From: Bacteroidales bacterium
GTDB taxonomy: Bacteria; Bacteroidota; Bacteroidia; Bacteroidales; VadinHA17
NCBI GenBank assembly: GCA_029932855.1
Contig: JAOZPG010000020.1
Coordinates: 1-47,978 of the forward strand
Direction: 5' to 3'
DNA length: 47,978 nucleotides
Shown here: piece by piece, positions 1 through 9,330 of the stretch
Position numbering within the stretch: the first letter of the stretch is position 1
Layout of the letters: every line of letters begins with the position of its first letter
Made by a program: the position numbers and the translations under genes
Notes under the pieces: model-generated
What the model was told of the DNA's origin: nothing
The model's database searches: none
The model's input: the letters and a program-made list of their open reading frames with translations, nothing else

Positions 1-92
1 TGAAAGAATGAAAGAAAACAGTAAAAACAAAAGAGCAGGATATTTACTTTTCATAAACTTTAGATTTTTAGCTTGTAAATATAATTAATCTG

Positions 93-100
93 TATTTTTG
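93..100 (+). promoter_or_regulatory. Bacteroidota -7 promoter element (TAnnTTTG)
   Basis: TATTTTTG is an exact match to the TAnnTTTG -7 element of the Bacteroidota primary sigma factor. It lies 23 bases before the start codon of the cysteate synthase-like gene. A TTG at about 73-75 could be the upstream element, though its spacing is slightly short. Assignment is by consensus only. Confidence 0.5.
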
Positions 101-123
101 CATGATCATTTAAATTTAATAAT

Positions 124-1413
124 ATGGATTTCAGAGCTACAAAATATTTGCTTGAGTCTGTTTTAAGCGGAAAACAATTTCATGATGAAGGCTGGATGCT
201 TGAAGCGCCGGGTGAGGAGGGAAAAACACTTATAAGAGCTGTTTACGAAAATAAACAGCTTAATTACGGGAATGAATCTATGGGTTTATACAGGTTTGCC
301 GACTGGATGCCCGTGAAAAGGACATTGCATGGATCATCTGCTCCGGTTACATATAAATCAACGGGACTGGCAAAAATACTGGGATTAAATAACTTATGGA
401 TAACCTTCAGCGGCTACTGGCCTGAAAAGGGAGCCATGATGAAAACCTGTTCCTTTAAGGAGACAGAGGCTTATACGGTATGCGGCAGGATGGGTCCGGA
501 GAACAAAAACGTGCTTATTGTTGCTTCGGCAGGTAATACCGCCCGTTCTTTTGCAAGGGTTTGTTCGGATAACAATATCCCCCTTTTGCTTTGTGTTCCT
601 GAAGATTATATAAAGACCCAGTGGTTCGACCGTGAGCTGAATCCCTCGGTAAAGCTGGTGGCCAGCAGGAAGGGGAGTGATTATTTTGATGCTATTCATC
701 TTTCAAATATTGCTGCTCAATTACCCGGATTTGTGCCTGAAGGAGGTGCTAAGAACGTGGCCAGGCGTGAAGGCATGGGAACCACGGTATTGTCGGCAGC
801 AACAAGCATAGGCAGGATCCCCGACTTTTATTTCCAGGCTGTGGGGAGTTCCACAGGAGCTGTTTCTGCCTGGGAAGCAAACCTGAGGCTGATTGAAGAC
901 GGACGCTTCGGGACAAATAAGATGAAGCTAATGGTTTCGCAAAACATACCATTTATACCATTGAAGGAAGCCTGGGATATACGCTCGAGGGAAATGCTTC
1001 CCATGGATGATGATAAAGCCAGGAAAGATGTTGAAGAAGTATGGTCAAAGGTACTTACCAACCGCCGGCCGGTTTACAGTATAGCCGGGGGACTGTTCGA
1101 TGCCCTAAGTGATACCAATGGTGAAGTGCTTATCTGCACCAATAAAGAGGCTGAAAAGGCTGCTCAACTCTTTGAGCAGACAGAAGGAAATGATATTCAT
1201 TCTGCAGCAGCTGTGGCAACAGCTTCACTTGTGCAGGCTGTTAAAGGAAAGAAGGTAGGGAAGGATGACCTTATAATGCTTAACATTACAGGTGGAGGTG
1301 AGAAGTTGTTTGCCAGGGAGAATGAGCTGCACTACCTGCAACCTGAGATCATTTTTGATATCAATCCCGATCCGGAAGAGGTGAAAGCAAAGATAAAAGC
1401 TCTTTTTAGTTAG
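124..1413 (+). CDS. Cysteate synthase-like PLP enzyme (threonine synthase superfamily)
   Basis: This 429-residue protein belongs to the fold-type II PLP enzymes related to threonine synthase. The PLP lysine is K112 in a CSFKE motif, the cofactor/substrate loop is SAGNTA at about 135-140, and a glycine-rich phosphate loop (TGGGEKLF) lies near the C-terminus. The region around TLHGSSAPVTYKSTGLA and the early YWPEKGA stretch resembles cysteate synthase of methanogens, which converts O-phosphoserine and sulfite to cysteate and phosphate, more than true threonine synthase. Many Bacteroidota use cysteate for sulfonolipids, so a role in capnine/sulfobacin head-group supply is plausible. It is monocistronic with its own -7 element. 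It could alternatively be a divergent threonine synthase; the substrate assignment is from family memory, not proven. Confidence 0.72.
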   Translation: MDFRATKYLLESVLSGKQFHDEGWMLEAPGEEGKTLIRAVYENKQLNYGNESMGLYRFADWMPVKRTLHGSSAPVTYKSTGLAKILGLNNLWITFSGYWPEKGAMMKTCSFKETEAYTVCGRMGPENKNVLIVASAGNTARSFARVCSDNNIPLLLCVPEDYIKTQWFDRELNPSVKLVASRKGSDYFDAIHLSNIAAQLPGFVPEGGAKNVARREGMGTTVLSAATSIGRIPDFYFQAVGSSTGAVSAWEANLRLIEDGRFGTNKMKLMVSQNIPFIPLKEAWDIRSREMLPMDDDKARKDVEEVWSKVLTNRRPVYSIAGGLFDALSDTNGEVLICTNKEAEKAAQLFEQTEGNDIHSAAAVATASLVQAVKGKKVGKDDLIMLNITGGGEKLFARENELHYLQPEIIFDINPDPEEVKAKIKALFS

Positions 1414-1520
1414 CTCTTTTATCGACTTGCTTTCTTGTGTCTTTTTAGGACAATAAATATTGACAGGGAAGATAATAGCTATTCTGTGTATCTTTACATT
1501 TGAAAATTAGAGTCAGAATT

Positions 1521-1925
1521 ATGAAAACATCTTTTGCATATATCTTGTTTTTATCAGTAATTGTTTTGTGGACTTCCTGTGCCAAGGAGGACTATTCCGA
1601 ACGATTCATGTTACTGACAGCTCATACATGGCAATCAGATAGTTTACTGGCAGACGGGACGGATGCTTCAAATGAAGGGGAGCTTCTGGAAGGATTTGCA
1701 GGACAGGCAATGTTCAGGATAGATGGCTCGGGATATGTAGGCCTGTACACCGGCAAGTGGAGCTTTTCAAATAATGAGACAGAGATCACTATTAATACAG
1801 ATTCACTGGCTCTTCCCATCACTGCAAACATAGAAGAACTTACTGACAATACTTTTAAGATCACTACAAGTTATCCTGCGTTCAACAGGCCGCCCATTGC
1901 CGTAAGGATGACTTTCATTGAATAA
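1521..1925 (+). CDS. Small exported lipoprotein of unknown function
   Basis: The protein has 134 residues from the ATG at 1521; an in-frame TTG at 1500 would add seven residues in front of a good signal peptide and is less likely. The N-terminus (MKTSFAYILFLSVIVLWTSC) is a type II signal peptide with lipobox WTSC, so a lipid-anchored mature protein of about 115 residues is expected. The mature part contains a short beta-rich lipocalin-like pattern with a YTGKWSF segment typical of small Bacteroidota lipoproteins, but I do not recognise a named family. Its stop codon is 5 bases before the TonB-dependent receptor gene, so the two are almost certainly co-transcribed; it may be a surface partner of that receptor. 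Confidence 0.8.
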   Translation: MKTSFAYILFLSVIVLWTSCAKEDYSERFMLLTAHTWQSDSLLADGTDASNEGELLEGFAGQAMFRIDGSGYVGLYTGKWSFSNNETEITINTDSLALPITANIEELTDNTFKITTSYPAFNRPPIAVRMTFIE

Positions 1926-1930
1926 TAATA

Positions 1931-4180
1931 ATGAGACTGAGCATCAGTTTCCTTTTCCTGCTTTTCTGGTTTAGCATTAGTAATGCCCAGGAAAGTTTTA
2001 TGCTGAGAGGAATAGTCAAAGATGCTTTAACATCCGGGCCCCTTCCCGGTGTACATATCAGCTTCGGCATAGAAAAAGGCACTGTGTCTGATAGCAGGGG
2101 ACAGTTTGAACTCAGCTATACAGGCCCCGGTATTAAAATTGAATTCAGTTATGTAGGCTACGAAAAGCTGGTATATGAATACAAGACGGCTAATGACAGT
2201 TCTGTGCTTGAGATATTATTAAAACCAGAAATAAGAGAGATAGAGGAAATAGTAGTTAGCCCGGGAAAGACCGAACAGAAACTATCAGAGCTTACTGTTT
2301 CAACAAGTCTTATCAAAGCACGGCAGATTGTTGAGAATCATGTCCTTAATGCCGACGAACTGCTGAAGCAGGCGCCGGGAGTGGAAGTAATGGATGGGCA
2401 GGCTTCAATAAGGGGCGGTAGTGGTTATAGCTATGGTGCCGGAAGCAGGGTGCTTGCCCTTATTGACGGAATGCCGGCCCTGTCGGCCGATGCTTCTAAC
2501 ATCAAGTGGCAGTTCCTGCCGCTGGAGATGTTGTCACAGATGGAGATCATTAAGGGTGCTTCTTCGGTGCTTTATGGTTCCTCGGCACTTAATGGAATAA
2601 TAAATATCCGTACAATGGAAGCCGGACCAAAAGCAATAACACGGCTTACAGTGCTTTCAGGCCTGTACGGTAATCCATCGAGGAAGGAATGGAAGTGGTG
2701 GAGCTCACCCAGATTTTTTGCAAAGACCACATTCATGCACTTAAGGAAAATAAGAAATACGGAACTGGGTATTAGCGGCAGGCTGCTTACAGATCAGGGC
2801 TATCGTAAAGACAATGAAGATAAATACGGGGGATTCAATATTAAGTTAAAGAGGCATAGTACAAAAAATGAAAAACTCAACTATGGATTTTTGTTTAGCA
2901 CAGGATTAAATAAGAAGACCGACTTCCTGCTATGGGATAATGCCATTACAGGGGGACTGGTGCAAAATCCGGCTACAGCCATGAAGTTCAGGGGTAGTAT
3001 GCTCTCTTTCGATCCGTATATAAGCCTGGAAGAAAAGGATAGATATAAGCATGAGCTGAGGGCAAGGTTACAACATACAGATAATAAGCTCCCCGATAAT
3101 CCTGCCAATAACAGCAGGGCATTATCATATTACACTGAATACCAGGGCTGGTACAGGCTTTTTGAGAAACTGGATATACTATTTGGAACTTCCCTGTATT
3201 GGAGTAAAATAAATTCAGAGTTTCACGGCAACCACAGCTCTCTTTCAACTGCGGTATATAGCCAGGCTGAACTAAGGCCTTTTAGCAGGCTTAAGATAAC
3301 TGCCGGCATACGGCTTGAAACCAACAAAACAGACTCTCTGGATGGAGGATTCATTCCTATATTCCGTTCAGGCATAAATTACAGGGCTGCTGAGTTTACT
3401 TACCTGAGGGCCTCATTTGGGCAGGGTTACCGTTATCCCTCAATTGCTGAGAAATATGCAAGCACTACCACCGGGGGAGTTATAATAATTCCAAATCCGG
3501 AACTTGGCTCAGAATCAGGCTGGAGCGCAGAACTGGGCCTTAAGCAGGGATTGTCATTTGCCGGTTTCAGGGGACTTACAGACCTGTCCCTGTTCTATAC
3601 AAGGAACCAGGACCTGATAGAATATATCTACGGTATTTACCCATTGCCCGGCAGGCCCGGAGAGTTTGACCTGGGTTTCAGGGCGCATAATATTGAGAAT
3701 TCCAGGCTATACGGACTGGAATGGGAGTACAGCCTGTTAAAGAGATTTGATGCATTGAGAGTTGGTGTTAGCGGAGGTTATACTTATACTTTCCCGGTAG
3801 AATTTAATCCTGTAAGCGGTATGAACACAGATGTGTTTCTGAAGTACAGGAGAAAACATTCTTTTTTATTTTTAACTACAGCATCTTTCAGAAGCATGGA
3901 ACTTGGTATAAATATTTATGCAAAGTCAAAGATACTGAACATAGACGATGTATTTCTTGATCCGCTAACAGGCGAGAAAATACTGCCCGGATTTCCGGAC
4001 TACTGGAAAGAAAACAATAAGGCTTATTATATTGTTGACCTGCAGGCAGCATTTAAACCGGGAAGTAAATATTCTGTTTCAGCTTCCATAAAGAACCTGT
4101 TTAATGTTGAATATATGGGCAGGCCCGGTGACATAATGCCCCAGAGGAATTACAGCCTGCAGTTCAATGCTGATTTTTAG
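1931..4180 (+). CDS. TonB-dependent outer-membrane receptor with carboxypeptidase-regulatory N-domain
   Basis: The 749-residue protein begins with a Sec signal peptide cut after SNAQ (about residue 19). A CarboxypepD_reg-like beta-sandwich follows at about 23-105 (GIVKD..., VSDSRGQFEL, FSYVGYEKL), then a TonB-box-like segment (EEIVVSPGK), a plug domain at about 130-240 (LIDGMPALS, IIKGASSVLYGSSALNGIINIRT split by conserved glycines) and a C-terminal barrel of about 500 residues ending in aromatic F. This is a TonB/ExbBD-driven importer; the substrate cannot be told, and no SusD partner is present, so a metal chelate, cobalamin-like ligand or peptide is as likely as a glycan. It follows the small lipoprotein gene by 5 bases. 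Confidence 0.93.
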   Translation: MRLSISFLFLLFWFSISNAQESFMLRGIVKDALTSGPLPGVHISFGIEKGTVSDSRGQFELSYTGPGIKIEFSYVGYEKLVYEYKTANDSSVLEILLKPEIREIEEIVVSPGKTEQKLSELTVSTSLIKARQIVENHVLNADELLKQAPGVEVMDGQASIRGGSGYSYGAGSRVLALIDGMPALSADASNIKWQFLPLEMLSQMEIIKGASSVLYGSSALNGIINIRTMEAGPKAITRLTVLSGLYGNPSRKEWKWWSSPRFFAKTTFMHLRKIRNTELGISGRLLTDQGYRKDNEDKYGGFNIKLKRHSTKNEKLNYGFLFSTGLNKKTDFLLWDNAITGGLVQNPATAMKFRGSMLSFDPYISLEEKDRYKHELRARLQHTDNKLPDNPANNSRALSYYTEYQGWYRLFEKLDILFGTSLYWSKINSEFHGNHSSLSTAVYSQAELRPFSRLKITAGIRLETNKTDSLDGGFIPIFRSGINYRAAEFTYLRASFGQGYRYPSIAEKYASTTTGGVIIIPNPELGSESGWSAELGLKQGLSFAGFRGLTDLSLFYTRNQDLIEYIYGIYPLPGRPGEFDLGFRAHNIENSRLYGLEWEYSLLKRFDALRVGVSGGYTYTFPVEFNPVSGMNTDVFLKYRRKHSFLFLTTASFRSMELGINIYAKSKILNIDDVFLDPLTGEKILPGFPDYWKENNKAYYIVDLQAAFKPGSKYSVSASIKNLFNVEYMGRPGDIMPQRNYSLQFNADF

Positions 4181-4203
4181 TGAAAAAAATCAATACGATT
4201 AGT

Positions 4204-4211
4204 TAACTTTA
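4204..4211 (+). promoter_or_regulatory. Possible -7 element of the AraC-family gene
   Basis: TAACTTTA differs from TAnnTTTG only in the last base and lies five bases before the ATG at 4216. If used, transcription would start at or within the first codons and give an almost leaderless message, so this is a weak assignment. Confidence 0.25.
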
Positions 4212-4215
4212 TTAC

Positions 4216-5304
4216 ATGGAAACAGTTGTTTGGGTTGGATTTTCTATATCATTATTTGCAGGAGTATTAACTATAACAAAAAAACAGTTAAGCATTTCGG
4301 ATAAACTCCTTTCTGCCTGGCTGTTTTTGCTGGCAATTGATTATGTGAATATTGCCATCACCTATTTATCTTTTGATTTTACTATTATTCCTTCTTCATT
4401 CTTCCTGTTTAATCCCGCATTTTATTTATACTCCAAATCTCTTACCGATGATAAATTCAGACTAAAATGGCTGCAATTATTACATCTTATCCCTTACCTG
4501 TTTTTTGAATTTAGTAATCATTATTTCAGCCTTACATTTAATATTGATATGTTCTTTATTGAAGATAAAGGTCTGTGGATAAGATTATTATACTCTATGT
4601 CATTCATTGTATCCCTGGTAGTATATAACGCACTCAGCATATTTGCCGTGCATAAACACAGGATCAACTTAAAAAATGAATTTTCAAATATCAGTCAGAA
4701 TCAAAAACTAAGCTGGTTGTTATTTATTGTTGTATTGTATAATGTGTATATATGTACGGCAACAATATTTGGCTTTTTGGGCTTTATATATAACAATTTT
4801 GAGGCATCAAACCTGTTTAACTATTCAGCTACATTAGCCGTAAGCATTATATTGGGTTATTATGGTATCAGGCAGGATGAGATATATAAAAGAAACAATA
4901 AGAATGCTGATCTTCAGCTACCGGAAGAGCGATATAAGAAAACAAAATTAACAAATGATAAAAAGGAGGAAATAAAAGACCTGTTATTAACATACTTCAG
5001 AGATGAAGTCCCGTTTCTTAATCCCGAACTCAGTATGCAGATACTTTCCGGGGAATTAAATATCCCCAAACACCAGCTCACAGAAGTCCTCAATACTACT
5101 ATTGGCAAGAATTTCTTTCAGTTTGTAAATGAATACAGGGTTGAAGCAGTAAAACAAAAACTATCTGACCCGGCTTATAATAAGTTTACAATAGAAGTAA
5201 TTGCTTACGATTGCGGTTTTAGCAGTAAATCTTCTTTCTTCTCGGTATTTAAGAATATAACCGGACAAACACCTTTACAGTTTAAAAATTCTATTCACCG
5301 GTAA
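4216..5304 (+). CDS. Membrane-anchored AraC-family transcriptional regulator
   Basis: The 362-residue protein has an N-terminal half (about 1-220) made of about seven hydrophobic helices and a cytoplasmic C-terminal AraC/XylS-type double helix-turn-helix at about 265-362. The conserved second-helix region is visible as AYDCGFSSKSSFFSVFKNITGQTP, given here only as a landmark at about 330-352, with the usual GxTPxxFK ending. A basic linker (YKRNNKN...KKTKLTND) joins the two. This 7TM-AraC layout is common in Bacteroidota and suggests a regulator that senses a membrane or extracellular signal and acts at a nearby promoter. It sits between the receptor gene and the barrel/MMPL/LolA operon, both on the same strand; regulation of either is only an inference from proximity. 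Confidence 0.9.
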   Translation: METVVWVGFSISLFAGVLTITKKQLSISDKLLSAWLFLLAIDYVNIAITYLSFDFTIIPSSFFLFNPAFYLYSKSLTDDKFRLKWLQLLHLIPYLFFEFSNHYFSLTFNIDMFFIEDKGLWIRLLYSMSFIVSLVVYNALSIFAVHKHRINLKNEFSNISQNQKLSWLLFIVVLYNVYICTATIFGFLGFIYNNFEASNLFNYSATLAVSIILGYYGIRQDEIYKRNNKNADLQLPEERYKKTKLTNDKKEEIKDLLLTYFRDEVPFLNPELSMQILSGELNIPKHQLTEVLNTTIGKNFFQFVNEYRVEAVKQKLSDPAYNKFTIEVIAYDCGFSSKSSFFSVFKNITGQTPLQFKNSIHR

Positions 5305-5696
5305 ATTTTAAGGCTTTATTGTCAATCCCCCTGGCAGAAAATGAAATATATCCGGCATTCGCTATTCGGACAGAAATAGCAATGCCTGTGAGTACTTTAA
5401 GAGTCCGGATAAAAAAATACAAAGTTTGCACTTACACTTTTTGTCCAAAGTTTAAAACCAGAACCATATCCTGCTATCTAAGCATTTAATTGTACTGGTG
5501 ATAAGTTAATCGTCATTGACAGGGCTTCTTATTCCTGATCGTATTCGGGAGCTGTCTCCTGGCAAACAGATGCTGAGATCCTTTCCTGCCGGATTGTCGT
5601 GAACTCAGCATGACGCTGGTAATAACAGACCCGGGCGGTAGGTAGTACCTGACAGACCTGACAGGATAGCGGAAATTTAATACTACAGATACAGAT
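5305..5696. other. Non-coding gap upstream of the export operon
   Basis: This 392-base gap holds no credible gene. It contains two AAAGTTT half-sites about 22 bases apart near 5418-5455, an 8-base inverted repeat at 5570-5611 described separately, and a short direct repeat CCTGACAG at about 5648-5664. It probably carries the promoter of the downstream three-gene operon, but I could not locate an exact TAnnTTTG element at a convincing position. Confidence 0.6.
5570..5611. repeat. Dispersed inverted-repeat element with GTCATGCTGA ends
   Basis: ATGCTGAG at 5570-5577 pairs exactly with CTCAGCAT at 5604-5611 around a 26-base spacer. Read on the minus strand the element begins CGTCATGCTGAG and ends CTCAGCATCTG, a form I recall as a frequent intergenic repeat in Bacteroidota genomes. 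A second, degenerate copy sits at 10222-10245 next to the end of mnmE and shares TCAGCATGAC. It may be a miniature mobile repeat or a hairpin in the transcript; no terminal T-run is present. Confidence 0.5.
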
Positions 5697-7046
5697 ATGA
5701 GTAAATTATACTTGTTAATAATCTTAAGCCTGATTGCAGGAACTGCAGGCAGGGGACAGGGATTGTTTGAAAGTGCACAGACAGACCTTGATAAGAGTGC
5801 AAATAAAGGAATTGAATTGAATGGATTTGCCAGGGGATCGGCATATGGGGCCGGTGAGTTATTTGATTATTCATCAGTTTTTGGAGAGTTTTGCCTGCAA
5901 ACTGAGTTTAATAAGGCTAATGCATATTTATATAGCGACCTGCGATTTCGCGGAGGGGTGAATTTTGATGACCACTATACTGAGTTTCAGCTTAAAGAGC
6001 TTTATGCAGGATATAAGTCTGCCGGATTCGATCTGTTTCTTGGAAACCAGATTATTACATGGGGACGTAGCGATGGCTTTAATCCAACAAATAATATTAC
6101 TCCTAATGACTACTTCTTTTTGACCTCTGATATGGATGACCAGAAATTATCCAACTTCATGTTGAGAATGAAGTATCGTATAAACCCTGTTATTGATATT
6201 GAGCTGATAGCTATTCCAGTTTATTCTCCTTCAAATTACAGGTTCGATCTGTTTGATATGGGTGAAGGAGTAAGTTTTGGTGATGTCAATATGCCCGAAA
6301 TATCATTCGGGAATGCTTCTCTTGCAACACGATTGAACTTTGAACTTCCGGGTATAGGCTTTTCTGTATCCTGGTTCAGGGGATACGATCCATTTTACGG
6401 CTTTAATGTTAAGTCAATTGATTGGAGCACAGGTGAACCGGTAATAACAAACACAGCAAGCCCATACTTAAAAAACACAATAGGTTTTGATTTTGCTTTG
6501 CCGGTAAAGTCGTGGATTCTCAGGACTGAAGCCGCATATAACATAAGCAGGGATTATGAGCAGAATATGCATATTCCAAACCCCGGTATTACATGTGTGA
6601 TCGGGGTGGAACATGCTTTTTGGGGAATAACAACTATCCTGCAATACATAGGCAGATTCACATTTGATTTTACCGAATTACCATTGCCTGTACTTACCGA
6701 CTCACTCGATCCTTTGGCCCAAATGCAGTTTACCAATGAAATGATAGAATATGAATCGGCCCTGTTTAACAGGAAAATGTTTTACCAGCAGGAAGAAAGC
6801 AATCATGCTTTTGCATTAGTTCTTAGCAAAGACCTGGCTTACGATAGCTGGAATATAGAGATGGGGGGATATTATAATCTTACATCTGAAGAATTCCTGA
6901 TACGTCTCAGGCTGACATGGAAAATAAACGATGCTCTTGCTGCTTCAGTTGGAGAGTCTTTTATGAGCGGACCGGATAAGTCAGTATTCGATTATTCAGG
7001 ACCAGTATTGAACGGAGTATTTCTGGAATTAAAAACAAGCTTCTGA
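5697..7046 (+). CDS. Outer-membrane beta-barrel protein of an MMPL export operon
   Basis: The 449-residue protein has a Sec signal peptide ending near AGRGQG (about residue 21). The rest alternates short hydrophobic and polar stretches with many aromatic girdle residues and ends in a terminal phenylalanine (LKTSF), as expected of an outer-membrane barrel. I recognise no strict family; the size and gene partners recall the DUF1302-type barrels that accompany RND/MMPL exporters in Proteobacteria. It is first in a three-gene operon: the exporter gene starts 14 bases downstream and a LolA-like gene follows. It could be the outer-membrane acceptor or conduit for the exported lipid or lipoprotein-like cargo. 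The role is inferred from context. Confidence 0.82.
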   Translation: MSKLYLLIILSLIAGTAGRGQGLFESAQTDLDKSANKGIELNGFARGSAYGAGELFDYSSVFGEFCLQTEFNKANAYLYSDLRFRGGVNFDDHYTEFQLKELYAGYKSAGFDLFLGNQIITWGRSDGFNPTNNITPNDYFFLTSDMDDQKLSNFMLRMKYRINPVIDIELIAIPVYSPSNYRFDLFDMGEGVSFGDVNMPEISFGNASLATRLNFELPGIGFSVSWFRGYDPFYGFNVKSIDWSTGEPVITNTASPYLKNTIGFDFALPVKSWILRTEAAYNISRDYEQNMHIPNPGITCVIGVEHAFWGITTILQYIGRFTFDFTELPLPVLTDSLDPLAQMQFTNEMIEYESALFNRKMFYQQEESNHAFALVLSKDLAYDSWNIEMGGYYNLTSEEFLIRLRLTWKINDALAASVGESFMSGPDKSVFDYSGPVLNGVFLELKTSF

Positions 7047-7060
7047 TTTCTTAAAATATA

Positions 7061-9325
7061 ATGATGAATAAAGGGATGTTCATAATAAGACATAAATGGC
7101 TGATAATAACTCTGGCAGCAGTGATAGTAATTTCCTGCATCTTTCCACTGATGAATATGAGCATTAATTCTGATTTAACGTCATATATGCCTGATGATAT
7201 GCCATCAAAGATTAACAATGATAAGATTGAACAGGTTTTTGGTAAAAGCGATCCCTTACTGATTGTATTTGAAACTGATGATGTGTTAAATGATTCTACC
7301 CTGAGGCGCATCAAGGCCCTGAGCAAAGAGTTTAACCGCATGAAGGACTTTGATATGGTAATGTCGCTTTTCGATACAAAAAGTATTAAAGGAGAAGATG
7401 GTGCAATGATTGTTAATCCGGTGATTAAAAGAATTCCAAAATCTGATAGCCAGCGGGAGAAGCTCAGGGAAGAGATAAAAACAAATGAGCTTGCTTATAA
7501 ACTGGTTGTATCCGAAGATTTCAGATATAGCATAATAATGCTCAATTCTGTTACTGATAAGACAGATAGTGACTTAATGACTTCAATATTTGACTTACTG
7601 GATAAATATCCCGGCAGAGAAACTGTTTATATTTATGGGCAGGCATTTTTAAGAGCAGAAGCAAATGAAAAGATCTCACGTGATTTTATGTTATTATTGC
7701 CAATAGGCATGTTAATAATGTTAATCTTTCTATGGTTTTCCTTCAGAGAGAAAAGAGGTGTTTTTTTACCGGCTATTGTTGTTTTTATATCAATTATGAT
7801 ATCCATGGCACTGATCCCTTTACTTGGCTGGCAACTGAGTATAATAGGGGTTTTGGTTCCTATAATGATGATTGCAATTGCAAATGACTATGGCATACAT
7901 TTTATAGCCAGGTACCAGGAACTAAATGTCTTACACCCCGGGATGACAATGAATGAGATTGTACGGGATACTACCAATTATTTAAAAAAGCCTATTATTT
8001 TAACCGGGATAACAACAATTGTAGGGATAAGCGGACTTGTTAGCCATGTGTTGTTGCCTGCCAAGCAAATGGGTGTAGTAACCTCTGTTGGGATAGCTTC
8101 TGCCATAATATTAAGTTTAACATTCATTCCTGCTGTGATGGTATTCTTAAAGAAGGGAATAGTACTGAGAAGCCTTTCATCAAATCAGGCAAAACCCGGA
8201 TTTTTAAACAGACTTCTGTTCAGATTATCCAATACAGTGGTAAAATACCCGGGAAAAATTATTTATTCTTTTATCGGATTTGTAATCATTGTATCATTAG
8301 GCTTTTCTCATTTTAAAGTAGCATCGGATTTCGACAGCATTTTGCCAGAAAATCATTCGTATAACAAATCATTAAATGTTGCAAATAAATATTTCGGAGG
8401 TACCAAGAATATCGCTATAATGTTTAAGGGCGATATGAAAGATCCAAAGATCCTGAAAAGAATGGATTATTATGAGCATGAACTTGAGAAAATGCCTGAG
8501 ATAGGGAGTGTTAATTCAATTGCTACTATGATACGGATAATGAGCAGGGCTGTTAACGATCCGGGCGATGAATTTTACGATAAAATACCGGACACACGTG
8601 CAGCGGTAGCCCAGTATCTCGAACTATACTCAATGAGCGGGGATCCTGCCGATTTTGATGACTTTGTTGATTTTGACTATACAAAAGCGCTTATCCTTAT
8701 TCAGTACAGGGCAGACGATATTAAAACAATTGACAGGATTATTGATAATGTAAAACAGTTAACGGCCAAAGATAAAAATCTATCGGTTGTTGGTGGTATC
8801 AGCCTGATTGAAAAAGATATCAGTAAGGCAATTGCCACTGGGCAAAGAAATTCACTGATCTTTGCATTCTTTGCAATTTTGATACTTCTAATGATAATAT
8901 TTAAAGGCATAAGTGCTGGCTTAATTGGTAGCATCCCGCTTTTATTTGCCTTAATAAGCACATTCGGTTTAATGGGATGGCTGGGAATAGAGCTTAATAT
9001 TGTTACAGCATTGCTATCATCTATATCAATTGGCCTGGGTGTTGATTACACTATTCATATTTTCTGGCGATTAAAAAGCGAATTAAAAATGAAAGATTCA
9101 TATTCAGAGGCAATCAGAAAAAGCCTGACAGCAACAGGACGAGGAATAATCATTAATGCTTTTTCGGTAATTATTGGTTTTTCGGTACTGTTTTTTTCAG
9201 CCTTTCCTTTAATCCGGTCTTTTGCCTTTCTCATTATAATATCAATACTGCTTTGTTTGTTATCCGCATTAATATTAATACCTGCCATTTGTGTATTAAT
9301 TAAACCTGAATTTCTTAAAAAATAA
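7061..9325 (+). CDS. MMPL/RND-superfamily exporter
   Basis: The 754-residue inner-membrane protein has the twofold RND architecture: TM1, a periplasmic loop of about 160 residues, a cluster of five helices, then the same plan again. The family's fourth-helix motif occurs in both halves as ANDYGIHF (encoded near 7879-7902) and GVDYTIHI (near 9037-9060), with the acidic residues that carry proton relay. Such MMPL-type proteins move lipids or hydrophobic molecules (mycobacterial MmpL, hopanoid transporter HpnN). It ends 5 bases before the LolA-like gene and starts 14 bases after the barrel gene. There is no membrane-fusion protein, so it is unlikely to be a classical tripartite drug pump. A start three bases later (second ATG) is possible. 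Confidence 0.92.
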   Translation: MMNKGMFIIRHKWLIITLAAVIVISCIFPLMNMSINSDLTSYMPDDMPSKINNDKIEQVFGKSDPLLIVFETDDVLNDSTLRRIKALSKEFNRMKDFDMVMSLFDTKSIKGEDGAMIVNPVIKRIPKSDSQREKLREEIKTNELAYKLVVSEDFRYSIIMLNSVTDKTDSDLMTSIFDLLDKYPGRETVYIYGQAFLRAEANEKISRDFMLLLPIGMLIMLIFLWFSFREKRGVFLPAIVVFISIMISMALIPLLGWQLSIIGVLVPIMMIAIANDYGIHFIARYQELNVLHPGMTMNEIVRDTTNYLKKPIILTGITTIVGISGLVSHVLLPAKQMGVVTSVGIASAIILSLTFIPAVMVFLKKGIVLRSLSSNQAKPGFLNRLLFRLSNTVVKYPGKIIYSFIGFVIIVSLGFSHFKVASDFDSILPENHSYNKSLNVANKYFGGTKNIAIMFKGDMKDPKILKRMDYYEHELEKMPEIGSVNSIATMIRIMSRAVNDPGDEFYDKIPDTRAAVAQYLELYSMSGDPADFDDFVDFDYTKALILIQYRADDIKTIDRIIDNVKQLTAKDKNLSVVGGISLIEKDISKAIATGQRNSLIFAFFAILILLMIIFKGISAGLIGSIPLLFALISTFGLMGWLGIELNIVTALLSSISIGLGVDYTIHIFWRLKSELKMKDSYSEAIRKSLTATGRGIIINAFSVIIGFSVLFFSAFPLIRSFAFLIIISILLCLLSALILIPAICVLIKPEFLKK

Positions 9326-9330
9326 ATACT

